A stretch of DNA of 5,954 nucleotides, taken from the NCBI GenBank assembly GCA_945878515.1, contig CAMCTL010000191.1:1-5954 (forward strand), in the 5' to 3' direction. Below the pieces are notes generated by a model. The model was not told the DNA's origin. It did no database searches and saw only the letters and a list, made by a program, of their open reading frames with translations. This document shows, piece by piece, positions 1 through 5,573 of the stretch (position 1 is the stretch's first letter; each line of letters starts with the position of its first letter). A program made the position numbers and the translations under genes. This DNA is from Flavobacterium psychrophilum (GTDB taxonomy: Bacteria; Bacteroidota; Bacteroidia; Flavobacteriales; Flavobacteriaceae).

Positions 1-558
1 ATGAACTGGAAATTATTAGCCATAATGATGATTTTGGCATTTCCGTCGGCATTTTTAGGTTCTACTTTGTTGACTTACGTGAGTAATGATTTCATGAAAC
101 CTTTATTGTTGGTTGTACTTTCGCTTTTGGTTGTTTACACCTATGCTCAGAAAAATTTCGGACAACATATAGTGAAATCACATTCTGCCAGAACCCAAGT
201 TTTTTATGCTGTTCTTATCAGTTTTGTAGTTGGTTTTTACGATGGTTTTATTGGGCCAGGAACAGGAAGTTTTTTGGTTTTGGCATTTATTGCCTTGATG
301 GGATTTGATTTTTTACACGCTTCTGCCAATGCAAAAATGGTCAATCTAGCAACTAATTTTGGGTCGATTTGTTTGTTTATGTTAAAAGGAAAAATCATTT
401 GGACTATCGCTATTCCGATGGCATTTAGCAATGCTTTTGGCGGTTGGTTGGGTGCCAAGTTAGCCATCAACAAGGGCAATAAGTTTATTCGAAATTTCTT
501 TTTGGTGGTTGTTATCGGTACTTTGATTCGGTTTGCATTCGATATTTTTTATAAATAA
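1..558 (+). CDS. TSUP (TauE/SafE) family membrane permease, 5'-truncated by the window edge
   Basis: This is the C-terminal 185 residues of a polytopic inner-membrane protein of the TSUP family (sulfite exporter TauE/SafE type), whose members move small organosulfur or sulfonate anions. Hydrophobic segments lie near residues 5-25, 33-49, 67-90, 93-113, 118-128, 132-155 and 163-182. The second-half family signature is visible around residues 78-90 (GFYDGFIGPGTGS), followed by an N-A-K-M-x-N-L-x-T-N stretch (110-119), typical of this family. Full-length members have about 250 residues and carry a matching N-terminal repeat with another G-rich motif. That half is missing here, so the ATG at position 1 is most likely an internal methionine and about 65 residues lie upstream of the window. 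The substrate cannot be told from sequence. The gene converges on the DUF4258-like gene, with a hairpin between them. Family assignment is confident; the substrate is unknown. Confidence 0.85.
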   Translation: MNWKLLAIMMILAFPSAFLGSTLLTYVSNDFMKPLLLVVLSLLVVYTYAQKNFGQHIVKSHSARTQVFYAVLISFVVGFYDGFIGPGTGSFLVLAFIALMGFDFLHASANAKMVNLATNFGSICLFMLKGKIIWTIAIPMAFSNAFGGWLGAKLAINKGNKFIRNFFLVVVIGTLIRFAFDIFYK

Positions 559-562
559 ATTC

Positions 563-592
563 AAAAAAAACTCCTCAATCAATTAAGGAGTT
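563..592 (-). terminator. Intrinsic terminator for the minus-strand ald/DUF4258 block
   Basis: A 7-bp perfect stem AACTCCT (569-575) / AGGAGTT (586-592) encloses a 10-nt loop. Read on the minus strand the stem is followed by a run of T made by the A's at 563-570, the layout of an intrinsic terminator 20 nt after the stop of the small minus-strand gene. On the plus strand the hairpin is followed by a weak, broken T tract, so it would serve the TSUP gene poorly. Confidence 0.7.
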
Positions 593-612
593 CATTTGCA
601 AAAGTTGGAATT

Positions 613-987
613 TTATTTCTTTATAATTTTATCTAAAACTGCTTTTCCCGAATAATTGATCACATTGAGAGTAATTTCTTGATTTTTAACCGTTTTACCT
701 TCAATGACATAGAGCTTTCCGCTTCCGAAAGGTTTGTTGCTTTTATCAAAATCGATATCTCCATATTTCAAACAATTTTTAATATCGATAGTATCTATCC
801 AATTTTCGGCTAATACTTTCGATGCTTCATCAGAATAATTAAAAGGTTTATTCCTTAAATCATTCAAAACTCTGGCATTCGGAAAATAATTGCAACGTGT
901 ATCTTTTCCACTGAATATGGCTGCAACAACAAATAATCCCATTATTAATCCTACCAAATAGTAAGCAAAACGATGTACAAATTTCAT
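613..987 (-). CDS. Small membrane-anchored DUF4258-like protein
   Basis: A 124-residue protein with a positively charged N-terminus (MKFVHR), one hydrophobic segment at about residues 8-25, and a roughly 98-residue soluble part. This fits either a signal anchor or an uncleaved signal peptide with the C-terminal domain outside the cytoplasm. No lipobox cysteine is present. Two cysteines, C32 and C72, are the only ones in the exported part and could form a disulfide. From memory, small proteins of this kind beside flavobacterial ald genes are labelled DUF4258 domain proteins. No biochemical role is known to me. The stop of ald lies 34 nt upstream, so the gene could be read through from ald, but a TAnnTTTG element in the gap suggests its own promoter. 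It ends 20 nt before a good terminator. The ORF is clearly real; the domain name is tentative. Confidence 0.75.
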   Translation of the reverse strand: MKFVHRFAYYLVGLIMGLFVVAAIFSGKDTRCNYFPNARVLNDLRNKPFNYSDEASKVLAENWIDTIDIKNCLKYGDIDFDKSNKPFGSGKLYVIEGKTVKNQEITLNVINYSGKAVLDKIIKK

Positions 988-1000
988 TTTTAATTTTTTG

Positions 1001-1008
1001 CAAATATA
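1001..1008 (-). promoter_or_regulatory. Candidate Bacteroidota -7 element (TAnnTTTG)
   Basis: The minus strand reads TATATTTG here, an exact match to the TAnnTTTG element of the Bacteroidota housekeeping sigma factor, 13 nt before the ATG at 987. No TTG at the usual upstream distance was found; that distance would place it inside the end of ald. The leader would be very short. Possible promoter for the small gene at 613-987. Confidence 0.4.
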
Positions 1009-1021
1009 AAAGAAAGTTTAG

Positions 1022-2215
1022 TTAAAACACGATTAAATTTATATCGCTATTGGGTAAATCAAACCAATCTCCAATGGCTTTGTTGGTTAGGATTCCGTGG
1101 TATAAATAGACGCCATTTTTCAAACCATTGTTGCATCGAATAGCGCTTTCGATTCCGCCATCTTCGGCAATTTGCAACAGATAAGGTGTGATAATATTGC
1201 TTATAGAAAGTGATGCGGTTTTAGAATACCGTGAGGGAATGTTAGGAACACAATAATGCAGTACATCATTTTTAATAAAGGTGGGTTTCTCATGCGAAGT
1301 TACTTCCGAAGTTTCAAAACAGCCTCCAGTATCAATGCTTACGTCAACAATTACGGCTCCTCTTTTCATGTGCTCGACCATAGTTTCGGTAACAATTACT
1401 GGGCAACGATCCTTACCGCGCATCGCTCCAATAGCCACATCACATCTTCTCAATGCTTTCAATAAAGATTTGGGCTGAATGGTAGAAGTGAAAATTCGCT
1501 GGTTCAGATTGTTTTGCAAACGGCGCAATTTCCGAATCGAATTGTCGAAAACTTTTACATTAGCACCCAATCCAATAGCGGTTTTTGCGGCAAATTCGCC
1601 AACTGTTCCTGCACCAAGAATCACAACATCAGTAGGTGGTACGCCTGTAATATTGCCGAACAATAATCCTTTCCCGAATTCGTTGGTAATCATCAATTCG
1701 GCTGCTATCAAAATAGAGGCAGTTCCTGCAATTTCGCTTAAAGATTTCACTGCAGGATACGAACCATCTTCGTCTTTGATGTATTCTAGTGCAAGAGCGG
1801 TTATTTTTTTCTTAGCCAAAGCTTCAAAATAGGTTTTCTTCCTGGTTTTGATTTGAATAGCCGAAATGATAATCGAATTGGGATTAATCATTTCTATTTC
1901 AGCTAAAGTAGCAGGTTCAACTTTCAAAATCATTGGGCAACTAAATACTTTCTTGGTGTCGTTCGTGATTTCGGCTCCAGCAGTGGCATATTCTTTATCG
2001 GAATAACTAGAACTTTCTCCAGCTCCAGCTTCAATCATTACGCGATGTCCTTGATAGGTCAACGAATTTACGGCGTCGGGAGTAAGACAAATGCGACGTT
2101 CCTGATAGCTCGTTTCTTTTGGAATCCCAATGAAGAGTTCGCTTTTGTGTCGTGCTATTTCAAGTTTTTCTTCTTGAGGTAATAACTGCTGCTTCGTAAA
2201 TGGAGAAATTGACAT
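1022..2215 (-). CDS. ald: Alanine dehydrogenase (AlaDH/PNT family), flavobacterial type
   Basis: A 397-residue cytoplasmic NAD-dependent enzyme expected to interconvert L-alanine with pyruvate and ammonium. After a non-canonical N-terminal extension of about 27 residues, the AlaDH/PNT N-terminal domain begins at F28-IGIPKE, with the conserved R40/R41 region and the GHRVMIEAGAGE stretch (56-67). A KVEP segment (98-101) supplies the usual substrate-side lysine. SEIAG is at 160-164. The Rossmann NAD-binding motif GAGTVGE is at 201-207, with D224 at the end of the next strand as expected for NAD binding. The motif DVSIDTGGCFE (291-301) carries the catalytic-type aspartate D295, and YCVPNIPS is at 321-328. 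Where characterised enzymes have the catalytic His of their FLHL motif, this protein has Q121 (AIQI). Size and motifs fit a complete gene. ATG at 2215 is the only obvious start. Alternative: a divergent AlaDH/PNT paralogue with altered chemistry. Confidence 0.88.
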   Translation of the reverse strand: MSISPFTKQQLLPQEEKLEIARHKSELFIGIPKETSYQERRICLTPDAVNSLTYQGHRVMIEAGAGESSSYSDKEYATAGAEITNDTKKVFSCPMILKVEPATLAEIEMINPNSIIISAIQIKTRKKTYFEALAKKKITALALEYIKDEDGSYPAVKSLSEIAGTASILIAAELMITNEFGKGLLFGNITGVPPTDVVILGAGTVGEFAAKTAIGLGANVKVFDNSIRKLRRLQNNLNQRIFTSTIQPKSLLKALRRCDVAIGAMRGKDRCPVIVTETMVEHMKRGAVIVDVSIDTGGCFETSEVTSHEKPTFIKNDVLHYCVPNIPSRYSKTASLSISNIITPYLLQIAEDGGIESAIRCNNGLKNGVYLYHGILTNKAIGDWFDLPNSDINLIVF

Positions 2216-2293
2216 CGTATATTAAAATTAGTGGAACAATTTACAAAAAAAGTTTTATAAACATAAAAGAATCGGTAGGAAAGCCCGCGTAAA

Positions 2294-2317
2294 ATCATTA
2301 AAATCGTTTTTTATGAT
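2294..2317. other. Short AT-rich imperfect hairpin
   Basis: ATCAT (2294-2298) pairs with ATGAT (2313-2317), then after one T-T mismatch AAAA (2300-2303) pairs with TTTT (2308-2311). It sits between the ald start and the larger inverted element at 2324-2425. AT-rich hairpins arise easily in this base composition, so a function is not established. Confidence 0.3.
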
Positions 2318-2323
2318 ATTTTC

Positions 2324-2425
2324 ACACAAATTGCACTAATTTACACAAAACTGCCCTAGGCAGCAAAAATCTGTGTAATTTTTGGGTCAATAAAAATTAT
2401 TCGTGAAAATTAGTGAAATTCGTGT
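2324..2425. repeat. Inverted intergenic element of phased heptamers with nested hairpins
   Basis: Two 26-nt arms, 2324-2349 and 2400-2425, are inverted copies matching at 22 of 26 positions. The left arm contains CACAAAT (2325), CACTAAT (2334) and CACAAAA (2344). The right arm contains the complements ATTCGTG (2399), ATTAGTG (2409) and ATTCGTG (2418), so like units start 9-10 bp apart. Inside are TTACACA/TGTGTAA (2341-2347/2372-2378), the GC-rich CTGCC-CTA-GGCAG (2351-2363), and TAATTTTT/AAAAATTA (2376-2383/2392-2399). I recall similar strings recurring in flavobacterial intergenic DNA, so a dispersed repeat is likely. No ORF is present. It lies between the GNAT stop and the ald start. Confidence 0.7.
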
Positions 2426-2444
2426 CTAAATATTTTTAATGCTT

Positions 2445-2475
2445 TTGCCTTTGTCGGAAAGCCGAAATGGGGCAA
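2445..2475. terminator. Candidate terminator hairpin after the porX-tsaE-GNAT genes
   Basis: A two-part stem sits just beyond the GNAT stop. The outer arms are TTGCC (2445-2449) and GGCAA (2471-2475). The inner arms are TCGG (2454-2457) and CCGA (2462-2465) with an AAAG loop. On the plus strand it is followed by a T5 run. On the minus strand, the direction of the adjacent genes, the following tract is AAAGCATT, without a good U-run. It may therefore act as a 3' stabilising hairpin rather than a true intrinsic terminator. Confidence 0.4.
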
Positions 2476-2478
2476 TTT

Positions 2479-2958
2479 TTAAAATAAAAAAATATTTTTT
2501 TCCATCTTAATATCCGCTCTTTCATAATGACCATATTCTAACGACACTTCTTCAAAACCAAATTTTTCATACAAATAGATTGCAGGCAATAGCTTTCGGT
2601 TAGAATATAAGATAAGTTTCTTTATCTGTTTTTCATTAGCTATAAACAGACAATGTTCCATCAATTTATGTCCAATTCCAAGACCTTGAACTCCATCGGT
2701 AACTGCCATTTTGCTGAGCTCAAAAGTAGTTTCGTTAATTTTTATCAGCGATACGGTACCCACAATTTTGTTGTTGTATTTTGCATAAAAAATCATTCCA
2801 CCTTGATCGATAATTTCTCCTTGAGGATCGGAAAGCATGCGTTCGTCCTTGGCTTCTACTTTGAAATACTTTTTGAGCCATTCCAAGTTCAAAATTTTTA
2901 TTTCCTGCTTAAGTTCAGAAGAATACGGGATAATTATTACTGTTGTATCGATATTCAT
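2479..2958 (-). CDS. GNAT-family N-acetyltransferase
   Basis: A 159-residue cytoplasmic enzyme predicted to transfer acetyl from acetyl-CoA to an amine; the substrate is unknown. The GNAT fold is visible: the strand FYAKYNNKIVGTVSL (57-71), the strand ELSKMAV (80-86), acetyl-CoA pyrophosphate-binding motif A Q-G-L-G-I-G-H (91-97) with its following helix, and motif B with N120 and LYEKFGF (129-135). I use the ATG at 2958, 10 nt after the tsaE stop. The reading frame continues to another ATG at 2997, but that would overlap tsaE by 29 nt and add 13 residues not expected of the family. The tight spacing implies cotranscription with tsaE. In other bacteria tsa genes often neighbour the GNAT protein RimI, but this protein has no clear RimI hallmark, so I give no symbol. 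Confidence 0.85.
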   Translation of the reverse strand: MNIDTTVIIIPYSSELKQEIKILNLEWLKKYFKVEAKDERMLSDPQGEIIDQGGMIFYAKYNNKIVGTVSLIKINETTFELSKMAVTDGVQGLGIGHKLMEHCLFIANEKQIKKLILYSNRKLLPAIYLYEKFGFEEVSLEYGHYERADIKMEKNIFLF

Positions 2959-2968
2959 TTTATATAAA

Positions 2969-3376
2969 TCAATGGATAGACAAAGTGCGTTTTCCATCTT
3001 CCAGCGCTACGATTGTGATCACCGAATGCAATTCTGGAATAAGGTTTGGAATTTTTTCAGCCCATTCGATAAAACACCAATGACCAGAATAAAAATATTC
3101 GTCGGCGCCCATATCCAATGCTTCTGTTTCTATTTTCAATCTATAAAAATCAAAATGATAAATGATTTGATTATTAGTAGTTTGATACTCATTAACTATA
3201 GAAAAAGTCGGACTACTTGTGGCACTGTTTACACCCAATTCTTTTGCTAAAGCTTTAATAAAAGTAGTTTTTCCAACACCCATTTCTCCGTGAAAAAGAA
3301 TCACTTTATTCGGGTTTTGACCTAGAATTTGCCGAGCAACTACATTAATTTCGTCTAATGAAAAAGTTATTTCCAT
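2969..3376 (-). CDS. tsaE: tRNA threonylcarbamoyladenosine biosynthesis ATPase TsaE
   Basis: A complete 135-residue P-loop ATPase of the TsaE (YjeE) family. It works with TsaB and TsaD in the cytoplasm to drive turnover of the complex that puts threonylcarbamoyl on A37 of ANN-decoding tRNAs (t6A). Visible motifs are Walker A GEMGVGKTT (30-38), the family SPTFSIVNEY segment (55-64) with T57 and E63, the HFDFYRL Walker-B-like strand (74-80), and the FIEWAEK motif (102-108). Length is normal for the family. It starts at ATG 3376 with an AT-rich upstream region and no Shine-Dalgarno sequence, as usual in this phylum. It lies 108 nt downstream of porX and 10 nt upstream of the GNAT gene, all on one strand. 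No tsaB or tsaD is in the window. I see no missing residues. Confidence 0.95.
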   Translation of the reverse strand: MEITFSLDEINVVARQILGQNPNKVILFHGEMGVGKTTFIKALAKELGVNSATSSPTFSIVNEYQTTNNQIIYHFDFYRLKIETEALDMGADEYFYSGHWCFIEWAEKIPNLIPELHSVITIVALEDGKRTLSIH

Positions 3377-3406
3377 TCTATATAAGTTTGTTGTTTGTTG
3401 TTTAGA

Positions 3407-3480
3407 GTTTATGGTTTAGTTTAACAACACCCGAGCGTCAGCAAACTGGCGAAACAAACTATAAACCAAAAACTATAAAC
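3407..3480. repeat. Inverted/direct repeat cluster with central hairpin between porX and tsaE
   Basis: This gap contains two perfect 11-bp direct copies of AAACTATAAAC (3456-3466, 3470-3480), and on the other side GTTTATGGTTTAGTTTAA (3407-3424), which is partly complementary to them. Between lies a GC-rich hairpin CGTCAG (3436-3441) - CAAA - CTGGCG (3446-3451), paired with one G-T wobble. The whole could fold into a stem that separates the porX and tsaE parts of a transcript. A 12-bp core of the left part (GTTTATGGTTTA) recurs on the minus strand at 5672-5683. Function is unknown. Confidence 0.55.
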
Positions 3481-3484
3481 ACTT

Positions 3485-5038
3485 TTATTTCGGATTGAAA
3501 ATCAGAAACGGAATAATCATTTCTTCTAACGAAATTCCACCGTGTTGATACGTATTTTTGTAATAACTCACATAATGATTGTAGTTGTTTACATAAGCCA
3601 AAAACAAATCATTTTTTGCAAAAATATAAGAACTGCTCATATTTATGGTAGGCAAACCAATATTTTTTGGTTCTTTCACCGCATAAACATCCTTTTGCTC
3701 ATAAGTTAAACTGCGTCCTGTTTTGTAGCGTAAATTCAGGCTTGTGTTTTTATCTCCAATTACTTTCGAAGGATTTTTTACGTTTATTGTTCCGTGATCG
3801 GTGGTCAAAATCAATTTGAAACCCAATTTTTGAGCTTGCTGAATAATTTCTATTAGGGGCGAATTTTTGAACCAACTCAAGGTCAAGGAGCGATATGCTT
3901 TATCATCTGAAGCGAGTTCTTTTACGACATCCATCTCGGTTTTAGCGTGCGAAAGCATATCCACAAAATTGTAAACAACCGTAACCAAATCGTTATTTTT
4001 ATAGGCTTTGAAATTTTCAACTAATTTTTTTCCAGCAGTAAGATTGGTAATTTTAAAATAGTCTTGCTTGATATTCAGTCCCAATCGTTTGAGATGAGCA
4101 GTCAAAAATTCGGCTTCAAACAAGTTTTTTCCACCTTCTTCGGGATCATTTTTCCAATATTGCGGAAACTGTTTTTCCATTTCGAGTGGCGTCAATCCAG
4201 AGAAAATAGCATTTCTCGCATATTGAGTTGCCGTTGGTAAAATAGCGTAATATGGCACTTCTTTTTCCAGTTTGTAATGATTCCCAACCACGCTTTCGAA
4301 CACTTTCCATTGGTCGTAACGCAAATTATCGATAACGACAAACAAAATTGGCTTGTCTTTTTTGACAATTTCAGGAACAACCAATTCACGGAACAAAGTG
4401 TGCGATTGCACAGGCTTATCTGCCTTTGGACTGAACCAATTTTCATAATTCCTTTCGATGAATTTCCCGAATTGAGAATTGGCCTCAGCTTTTTGCGATT
4501 CCAGTATTTCAATCATTGCTTGATCGTCAATATTTTCCAGTTCGAGTTCCCAGAAAATCAATTTTTTGTACAATTCAACCCAATCTTCGTAGGAATTCAC
4601 CATTGCCATTTCCATAGAAATTTTGCGAAATTCTTTCTGATAATCCAAAGTTGTCTTTTGCGAAATCAATCTAGAGTGATCCAAATTCTTCTTCAAACTC
4701 AATAAAATCTGGTTCGGATTAACCGGTTTTATCAAATAATCGGCAATTTTAGAACCAATGGCTTCCTCCATAATATACTCTTCTTCGCTCTTGGTAATCA
4801 TAATCATTGGGATAGACGATTTTTTCTCTTTCATTTCCGAAAGCGTTTCCAAGCCACTCATACCGGGCATATTTTCGTCCAGAAAAACAACATCAAAATT
4901 TTCGCTATCAAAAATATCAATCGCATCACGACCGTTATTACAAGTCGTAACGCTGTAATTTTTCTTTTCCAGAAATAAAATATGCGGTTTTAGGTAGTCA
5001 ATTTCGTCATCGACCCAAAGTATTTTTATCTTGTCCAT
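3485..5038 (-). CDS. porX: PorX, type IX secretion response regulator with PglZ/alkaline-phosphatase-fold effector domain
   Basis: A 517-residue cytoplasmic response regulator that, with the histidine kinase PorY, controls type IX secretion (and gliding in flavobacteria). An N-terminal receiver domain (1-120) has the acidic pair D10/D11, phospho-acceptor D54, switch T82, Y101 and K104. A helical linker (about 125-210) follows. The C-terminal PglZ/alkaline-phosphatase-superfamily domain (about 225-517) shows all expected metal and active-site residues: D237 in VVIDNLRYD, nucleophile-position T271 in PTATQYAR, D360 and H364 in NFVDMLSH, D414-H415 in TTDHG, and H499 near the C-terminus. The family domain in P. 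gingivalis has been described as a phosphodiesterase acting on oligonucleotides, with T271 at the same number. I start at ATG 5038 (MDKIKILWVDDE); an in-frame ATG at 5071 would add 11 residues before the receiver strand and leave almost no leader after the candidate promoter. No sigma or por structural genes are nearby. Confidence 0.95.
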   Translation of the reverse strand: MDKIKILWVDDEIDYLKPHILFLEKKNYSVTTCNNGRDAIDIFDSENFDVVFLDENMPGMSGLETLSEMKEKKSSIPMIMITKSEEEYIMEEAIGSKIADYLIKPVNPNQILLSLKKNLDHSRLISQKTTLDYQKEFRKISMEMAMVNSYEDWVELYKKLIFWELELENIDDQAMIEILESQKAEANSQFGKFIERNYENWFSPKADKPVQSHTLFRELVVPEIVKKDKPILFVVIDNLRYDQWKVFESVVGNHYKLEKEVPYYAILPTATQYARNAIFSGLTPLEMEKQFPQYWKNDPEEGGKNLFEAEFLTAHLKRLGLNIKQDYFKITNLTAGKKLVENFKAYKNNDLVTVVYNFVDMLSHAKTEMDVVKELASDDKAYRSLTLSWFKNSPLIEIIQQAQKLGFKLILTTDHGTINVKNPSKVIGDKNTSLNLRYKTGRSLTYEQKDVYAVKEPKNIGLPTINMSSSYIFAKNDLFLAYVNNYNHYVSYYKNTYQHGGISLEEMIIPFLIFNPK

Positions 5039-5080
5039 AATTGTAAGTAATAAGCGTTTAAAAGTACACATTTAATACGC

Positions 5081-5113
5081 CAAATTAACTTTTTTATTAT
5101 CGTAAGTTGCCAA
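5081..5113 (-). promoter_or_regulatory. Candidate porX promoter, Bacteroidota type
   Basis: On the minus strand a TTG (complement of 5111-5113) is followed after 22 nt by TTAATTTG (complement of 5081-5088), five of six informative positions of TAnnTTTG. The 42 nt from its end to the porX ATG at 5038 gives a normal leader. Spacing fits the 17-23 nt range described for flavobacterial promoters. The match is imperfect in AT-rich DNA. Confidence 0.45.
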
Positions 5114-5150
5114 TAAAGTAATATTTTAATATTATTTTAAGGTATAGCTA

Positions 5151-5177
5151 GTCATTGCGAGGCAAAGGCACCATCTC
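5151..5177. repeat. Degenerate GTCATTGCGAGG...ATCTC dispersed-repeat-like sequence
   Basis: The segment begins GTCATTGCGAGGCAAAGG and ends CCATCTC. It resembles a degenerate form of the GTCATTGCGAGG...GAAGCAATCTC string that I recall as a dispersed repeat in many bacterial genomes. Only one copy is visible here, so repetition cannot be shown from this window. Confidence 0.4.
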
Positions 5178-5194
5178 AAAGACACATTTTTTTT

Positions 5195-5290
5195 GGGCGT
5201 GTGCCACCGTCTCCGCAAGCTACGTCGCTGTCGGGCTGTTCGCTGTATCTCTCCGTTGCACTACGAGGATGCCGCTTCCATCCCTCAAGC
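5195..5290. repeat. GC-rich imperfect-hairpin intergenic repeat
   Basis: A block of much higher GC than its AT-rich surroundings. The arms 5233-5251 (GGGCTGTTCGCTGTATCTC) and 5265-5284 (GAGGATGCCGCTTCCATCCC) form an imperfect stem of about 19 bp with several mismatches and wobbles around a 13-nt loop. The degenerate outer arms are GCGTG (5197-5201) and CAAGC (5286-5290). TCGCTGT occurs twice (5225, 5240), 15 nt apart. From memory, GGGCT-TTCGCTG...CCGCTTCCATCCC strings recur in flavobacterial genomes, so this is probably a dispersed palindromic element rather than a gene. It does not fit a tRNA or other RNA I know. Confidence 0.55.
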
Positions 5291-5391
5291 AGGAGGAAAT
5301 TACAAATTACCGATTTCATTAAAAGAACTTTTTTAATCAATAAAAATTATATTTGGGTTTTGTAGGATTTATTTAACCCCACTGCTGCTCG

Positions 5392-5443
5392 TTTGCAACG
5401 GGTATCTACTTAAATTAATACTCAAATAGGAGTATTTGCAACG
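5392..5443. repeat. Repeat-like block: 9-bp direct repeat flanking a 7-bp hairpin
   Basis: TTTGCAACG occurs at 5392-5400 and again at 5435-5443. Between them AATACTC (5417-5423) and GAGTATT (5430-5436) make a perfect 7-bp stem with a six-base loop; the hairpin overlaps the second direct copy by two bases. No ORF spans it. It could be a remnant of a mobile or dispersed element; neither copies elsewhere nor a recombinase gene are in view. Confidence 0.45.
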
Positions 5444-5489
5444 CGGTTTATCCCAGCCACACTAACACCACCACAAAAATAGAGTAAAC

Positions 5490-5520
5490 AAAAAAAGCCG
5501 TCCGAAGACAGCTTTTTTTT
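5490..5520 (-). terminator. Strong intrinsic terminator with UUCG loop, probably bidirectional
   Basis: On the minus strand the stem AGCTGTC-TTCG-GACGGCT (5513 down to 5496) has seven pairs including one U-G, a stable UUCG tetraloop closed by C-G, and a following T7 run (A's at 5490-5496). The plus strand also ends in T8 (5513-5520) but with one C-A mismatch in the stem. It would end transcription of the right-edge minus-strand gene about 170 nt after its stop, beyond the tandem repeat. Confidence 0.85.
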
Positions 5521-5573
5521 ATTTTATATTGCAGATTTACTTCGCCTTTTCGCTATCATGTGGATTGGTAGGG

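Noticed and set aside
237..479. Minus-strand 80-codon ORF in the TSUP gene
   Set aside because: It is antisense to conserved TSUP membrane segments and has no independent support.
1256..1832. Three plus-strand ORFs of 65-117 codons
   Set aside because: They lie wholly opposite ald, whose protein has clear family motifs throughout; their translations show no recognisable domain and arise from the reverse of a coding strand.
2216..2340. A promoter for ald
   Set aside because: The minus strand has TATGTTTA and other near matches to TAnnTTTG, but none with a TTG at suitable spacing; I could not choose one.
2653..3250. Two plus-strand ORFs (104 and 137 codons) over the GNAT and tsaE genes
   Set aside because: They are antisense to two genes with intact motifs, and their Phe/Ile/Cys-rich composition is typical of antisense shadows.
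4192..4958. ORFs of 66-142 codons on either strand inside porX
   Set aside because: They overlap the conserved receiver and effector domains of PorX and have no domain signature.
5039..5071. Upstream ATG extending PorX by 11 residues
   Set aside because: The receiver domain normally begins within a few residues of the first Met, as it does from 5038, and the longer start would lie about 10 nt from the candidate promoter.
5195..5290. tRNA or other known structured RNA gene
   Set aside because: The fold is a single long imperfect stem with no cloverleaf, T-loop GTTC-type motif or CCA end.
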